64,000 bases of DNA from NCBI RefSeq assembly GCF_002960625.1, contig NZ_POJH01000048.1, positions 24,172 through 88,171 of the forward strand, written 5' to 3'. The notes under the pieces were generated by a model, which saw nothing but the letters and a program-made list of their open reading frames with translations, was not told where the DNA came from and did no database searches. Position 1 is the first letter of the stretch. The number at the start of each line of letters is the position of its first letter. Shown in pieces: positions 61,512 through 64,000 of this stretch. A program made the translations under genes and the position numbers. The stretch comes from Streptococcus suis. Its GTDB lineage: Bacteria; Bacillota; Bacilli; Lactobacillales; Streptococcaceae.

Positions 61512-62783
61512 ATGTCAGGATTTAATTTCGATATTGATCAGATTGCTAACAATAGTTTGTCAACCAAGGACAAGACCACGGAAATCATTCAAGCAACACC
61601 AGCTGGAGATACGACCAAGGTATCTTTTTTGGCCCAGTTGACACCAGAACAACAGACAGGCATTCGGGCCAAAGCACCACAATTGGTCGATAATTTCTTG
61701 GCCAATCAGAATGCACTCTTGGATTTCGGCAAGGAAGCCGTAGAAGAAGTTAATGCGACGGTCAACCACATTCTGTCTGAACAGAAAAAGATTGAAATTC
61801 CACAGGTGGATGAACTTCTGGCCAATACCAACCGTGAATTGAATGGCTTTGTGGCCAAGTACAAGGACATTTCGACAACGGCTGAGTTGGAAAAGAAACC
61901 AGGTTTCTTCCAACGCCTGTTTAAGCAGACCAAAAACGACTTGCAGGAATTTTACTTTGATTCGCAGACCATTGAAAAGAAAATGGACAGCATGGCGGCC
62001 AGTGTGGTCAAGCAAGAGGAAGTCTTGTCCCGTAATATCGTATCAGCGGAGCTCCTGATTGAGAACAATACCAAGTCTATTGAAAATCTAGTCGGTGTCA
62101 TCGCCTTTATCGAAGCCACTGGTCAAGAGGCTGCCCAGCGAGCAAAAGCAGAGCAGGAACGCTTGGCAGGTCTGCAACCAACTACGGTAGACTATCAAGT
62201 TGCTTCTGAAAAGCTGGCGCGTGTGACGGAAGTTGCCAATATTCTGGAACAACAGCACTCTGAATACATGAGCCGCCTCTATGTTGCCTGGACAACAACA
62301 CCACAAATGCGTAACCTTGTCAAAGTTTCGTCAGATATGAAGCAACGACTTGGTATGTTGCGCCGCAATACCATTCCGACAATGAAGCTGTCTATTGCCC
62401 AGTTGGGTATCCTCCAACAGTCTATCAAGTCTAGTCAGACAGCGGATGCCATTGTCAATGCCAACAATGCTGCTTTGCAAATGCTGGCGGATACATCAAA
62501 AGAAGCCATTCCGATGATGGAACGCACCGCACAAAATCCAACCCTTTCAGTAGCTTCTGTTACCAAGTTGGCAGAGAGTTTGGTCGCCCAAAACAATGGT
62601 ATTATTGCAGCTATTGATGAAGGTCGCCAAAAACGTCGTGAGCTGGAAGCGGCTATTATCCGTTCGGCTGAAACCATCAATGATTCTGTAAAATTGCGTG
62701 ATCAGAAGATTATTGCAGCCTTATTGGATCAAGGTAAGGCTGCTCAGTCAGAGGCTGAACAGCCACTAGAAACAGCTGAATAA
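61512..62783 (+). CDS. telA: TelA/KlaA-family toxic anion resistance protein
   Basis: The product is 423 residues, mostly alpha-helical with coiled-coil stretches, without membrane segments. Family features are KPGFFQRLFKQTKNDL near residue 134, LVGVIAFIEATGQEAAQRA near residue 193 and WTTTPQMRNLVKVSSDMKQ near residue 260. Chromosomal members are linked to resistance against tellurite, colicins or cell-envelope antibiotics, but the mechanism is unclear. It follows xpaC with a single base between. Confidence 0.88.
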   Translation: MSGFNFDIDQIANNSLSTKDKTTEIIQATPAGDTTKVSFLAQLTPEQQTGIRAKAPQLVDNFLANQNALLDFGKEAVEEVNATVNHILSEQKKIEIPQVDELLANTNRELNGFVAKYKDISTTAELEKKPGFFQRLFKQTKNDLQEFYFDSQTIEKKMDSMAASVVKQEEVLSRNIVSAELLIENNTKSIENLVGVIAFIEATGQEAAQRAKAEQERLAGLQPTTVDYQVASEKLARVTEVANILEQQHSEYMSRLYVAWTTTPQMRNLVKVSSDMKQRLGMLRRNTIPTMKLSIAQLGILQQSIKSSQTADAIVNANNAALQMLADTSKEAIPMMERTAQNPTLSVASVTKLAESLVAQNNGIIAAIDEGRQKRRELEAAIIRSAETINDSVKLRDQKIIAALLDQGKAAQSEAEQPLETAE

Positions 62784-62846
62784 TACAAAAACTGCCGCTT
62801 TTTGTCATTAAAAATAATGGTAGTTGTAAGAACAAAGCTGATAAAA

Positions 62847-62871
62847 GAAGTCCTTAATTGGACTTTTTTTC
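62847..62871 (+). terminator. intrinsic terminator of telA
   Basis: AAGTCC and GGACTT enclose TTAATT and are followed by a T run. Confidence 0.75.
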
Positions 62872-63064
62872 TTTTTTTTATAAGAATTCTAACGATATGT
62901 TTACCTAAAAGTTCATTCTAGAATAAGCAATAAAAATCTATCTTTCAAACAAGTAGCTGAAGGAAAACAAGTATAAAGAATAGGATTTTTGACTAAATTA
63001 AAAATGCAAATGTTCGGGTATTGAATAAAAAAGCAAAAAAATATTGCAATTTTAAGCATAGTAC

Positions 63065-63095
63065 TTGAAAAATATGGGGGGGGGGGTGATATAAT
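63065..63095 (+). promoter_or_regulatory. promoter with an 11-G tract between -35 and -10
   Basis: TTGAAA (63065-63070) and TATAAT (63090-63095) are 19 bases apart, and eleven Gs fill 63076-63086. Loss of two Gs would give an ideal 17-base spacer. This is the arrangement used by phase-variable promoters elsewhere. Confidence 0.75.
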
Positions 63096-63545
63096 TTGGA
63101 AGATATATTTATTTCTGTAAGCTAGGTGTTTATTCACTGGTAGATGTGGAACGATACTTGCGAAGTGTTGCGCGTCAAGTATGGATTTTCGACAGTCTAG
63201 ACATCCGTTCACTTGTATTATATGGTTGACTAGAGAACCACATAAGGTTGAAAAGTGTTGTAGGATAAGGCTTTTAGGGATATGTATATATCGTCAGCAG
63301 CTATGTGGACAGTCGCATGGTAAACGTAACAAGAACTTGGTGGATGGTTGCTTATTAAATTGTTAAAGTGTATATGTACCAATCAATCCCCCCATATATA
63401 TTGATTATTACTATTTTATATAGTTTGACGATGAATATTCCACGACCTTTGAAGGACAGTTAGAGCTTTAAAGGATAAGTTTATTGTTGCATTTCCTATT
63501 GATGATTTTTCACATAGCTTGTTATTATTTTTTGGGAGGCATTTG
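63096..63545 (+). other. long leader of the second adhesin, no gene seen
   Basis: The 450 bases between the G-tract promoter and the adhesin start hold only very short open frames. Small palindromes occur (TGGTT/AACCA near 63223; TCAAT/ATTGA near 63390). A closer promoter was not found, so this may be an untranslated leader. Confidence 0.45.
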
Positions 63546-64000
63546 ATGCAGAGAGCAAAGAAAAAATCATTTGATTGGTACGGAATGAAACAACATTTCT
63601 CAATCCGTAAATATCATTTCGGTGCAGCCAGCGTATTGCTTGGTATGTCACTAGCCATGGGTGCTGGTGCGCAAGCCGCTAAAGCAGAAACAACAGCTGC
63701 AACATCCGAACCAACGACAGCAACTACAGCAACTACAACCTCGGCTTCATCAACAGAAGCAAGTGTAGCAGTAACACCGTCATCGACTACTGAAACAACA
63801 GCTACAGTAGCTACAACTGCTACTGACACAGCAGCTACAGTAGCTTCAACGACTACTGAAACAACAGCGACAGAAGTTGCATCAGCGACAACTACAGAAG
63901 TAGCTGCGACAGTTGAACGTTCAGCAACCATTAACTACATCGTGAACTATGTGCTAGAAGATGGCACCCTTGTAAACGCAGTAGTGAAATCAGCTACAGT
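63546..64000 (+). CDS. second YSIRK-type surface protein (N-terminal part; runs off the window)
   Basis: At least 151 residues from the ATG at 63546, with GGGAGG seven bases upstream. The signal peptide carries FDWYGMKQHFSIRKYHFGA, like the adhesin at 50106, and ends near AAKAET. Residues about 52-125 are Thr/Ala/Ser-rich low-complexity sequence, and then INYIVNYVLEDGTLV begins a beta-rich module similar to that near residue 131 of the first adhesin. The protein is expected to end in a sortase motif outside the window. It may be a paralogue of the first adhesin. Confidence 0.88.
   Translation, partial: MQRAKKKSFDWYGMKQHFSIRKYHFGAASVLLGMSLAMGAGAQAAKAETTAATSEPTTATTATTTSASSTEASVAVTPSSTTETTATVATTATDTAATVASTTTETTATEVASATTTEVAATVERSATINYIVNYVLEDGTLVNAVVKSAT

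Overview
The window is chromosomal DNA of a streptococcus, most likely Streptococcus suis. The pointers are the low GC, the gene orders pbp2b-recR-ddl-murF, vicR-vicK-vicX and pepQ/ccpA/two glycolipid glycosyltransferases/thrS, and two surface proteins with the streptococcal YSIRK-type signal. The species name is inferred from gene content; no search was run.

Layout. 1-2944: end of an unidentified gene, a glutathionyl-hydroquinone reductase-like enzyme facing rsuA and a glutathione peroxidase. 2961-6778: a minus-strand ferric-siderophore ABC operon (fhuC-D-B-G order). 7067-11455: palindromic repeats, murE and polA. 11467-16243: two lipoproteins, a CoA-binding protein and a three-gene extracytosolic flavin redox locus (FMN-binding protein, ApbE, ferric-reductase-like protein). 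Two of those three genes carry inactivating lesions. 16717-26825: DUF975 protein, tgt, pepQ, ccpA, glycolipid synthases, a T-box, a disrupted MazG-like gene and thrS. 26889-33849: a membrane protein, a polar amino-acid ABC importer and vicRKX. 33846-35492: an ABC-F protein behind a promoter and attenuator-like leader. 35585-44018: pbp2b, recR, ddl, an OsmC-like protein, murF, a YwaF-like membrane protein and prfC. 44020-49078: dispersed repeats, a PH-domain protein, a YitT-like protein, an ABC exporter and cshA. 49140-57083: an IS200/IS605 remnant followed by a 2325-residue LPXTG adhesin with long tandem repeats. 57189-62783: a GNAT gene with a small upstream ORF, azoR, an Rpn-family nuclease with a duplicated tail, a CBS-domain protein and the xpaC-telA pair. 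62847-64000: a promoter containing an 11-G tract, a long leader and the start of a second YSIRK adhesin.

How it fits together. Much of the window is cell-envelope biology: peptidoglycan synthesis (murE, pbp2b, ddl, murF), its regulator vicRK, membrane glycolipids, and large wall-anchored adhesins. Around this core are genes that look conditionally controlled: a T-box, an ABC-F attenuator, a hairpin over the GNAT ribosome-binding site, a palindrome over the azoR promoter, a cre-like site at ccpA, and simple-sequence tracts near both adhesin promoters.

Most interesting points. (1) The Rpn-family nuclease gene has an internal ATG with an ideal ribosome-binding site. Exactly from that ATG, its C-terminal region is duplicated as a separate overlapping ORF. 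This looks like an intragenic small protein, possibly an antitoxin, that has been copied into its own gene. (2) The promoter before the second adhesin has eleven Gs between its -35 and -10 boxes, a layout expected of phase-variable transcription. (3) The ABC-F and GNAT genes have leader ORFs and mutually exclusive or SD-masking hairpins. (4) The flavin-based electron-transfer locus is decaying.
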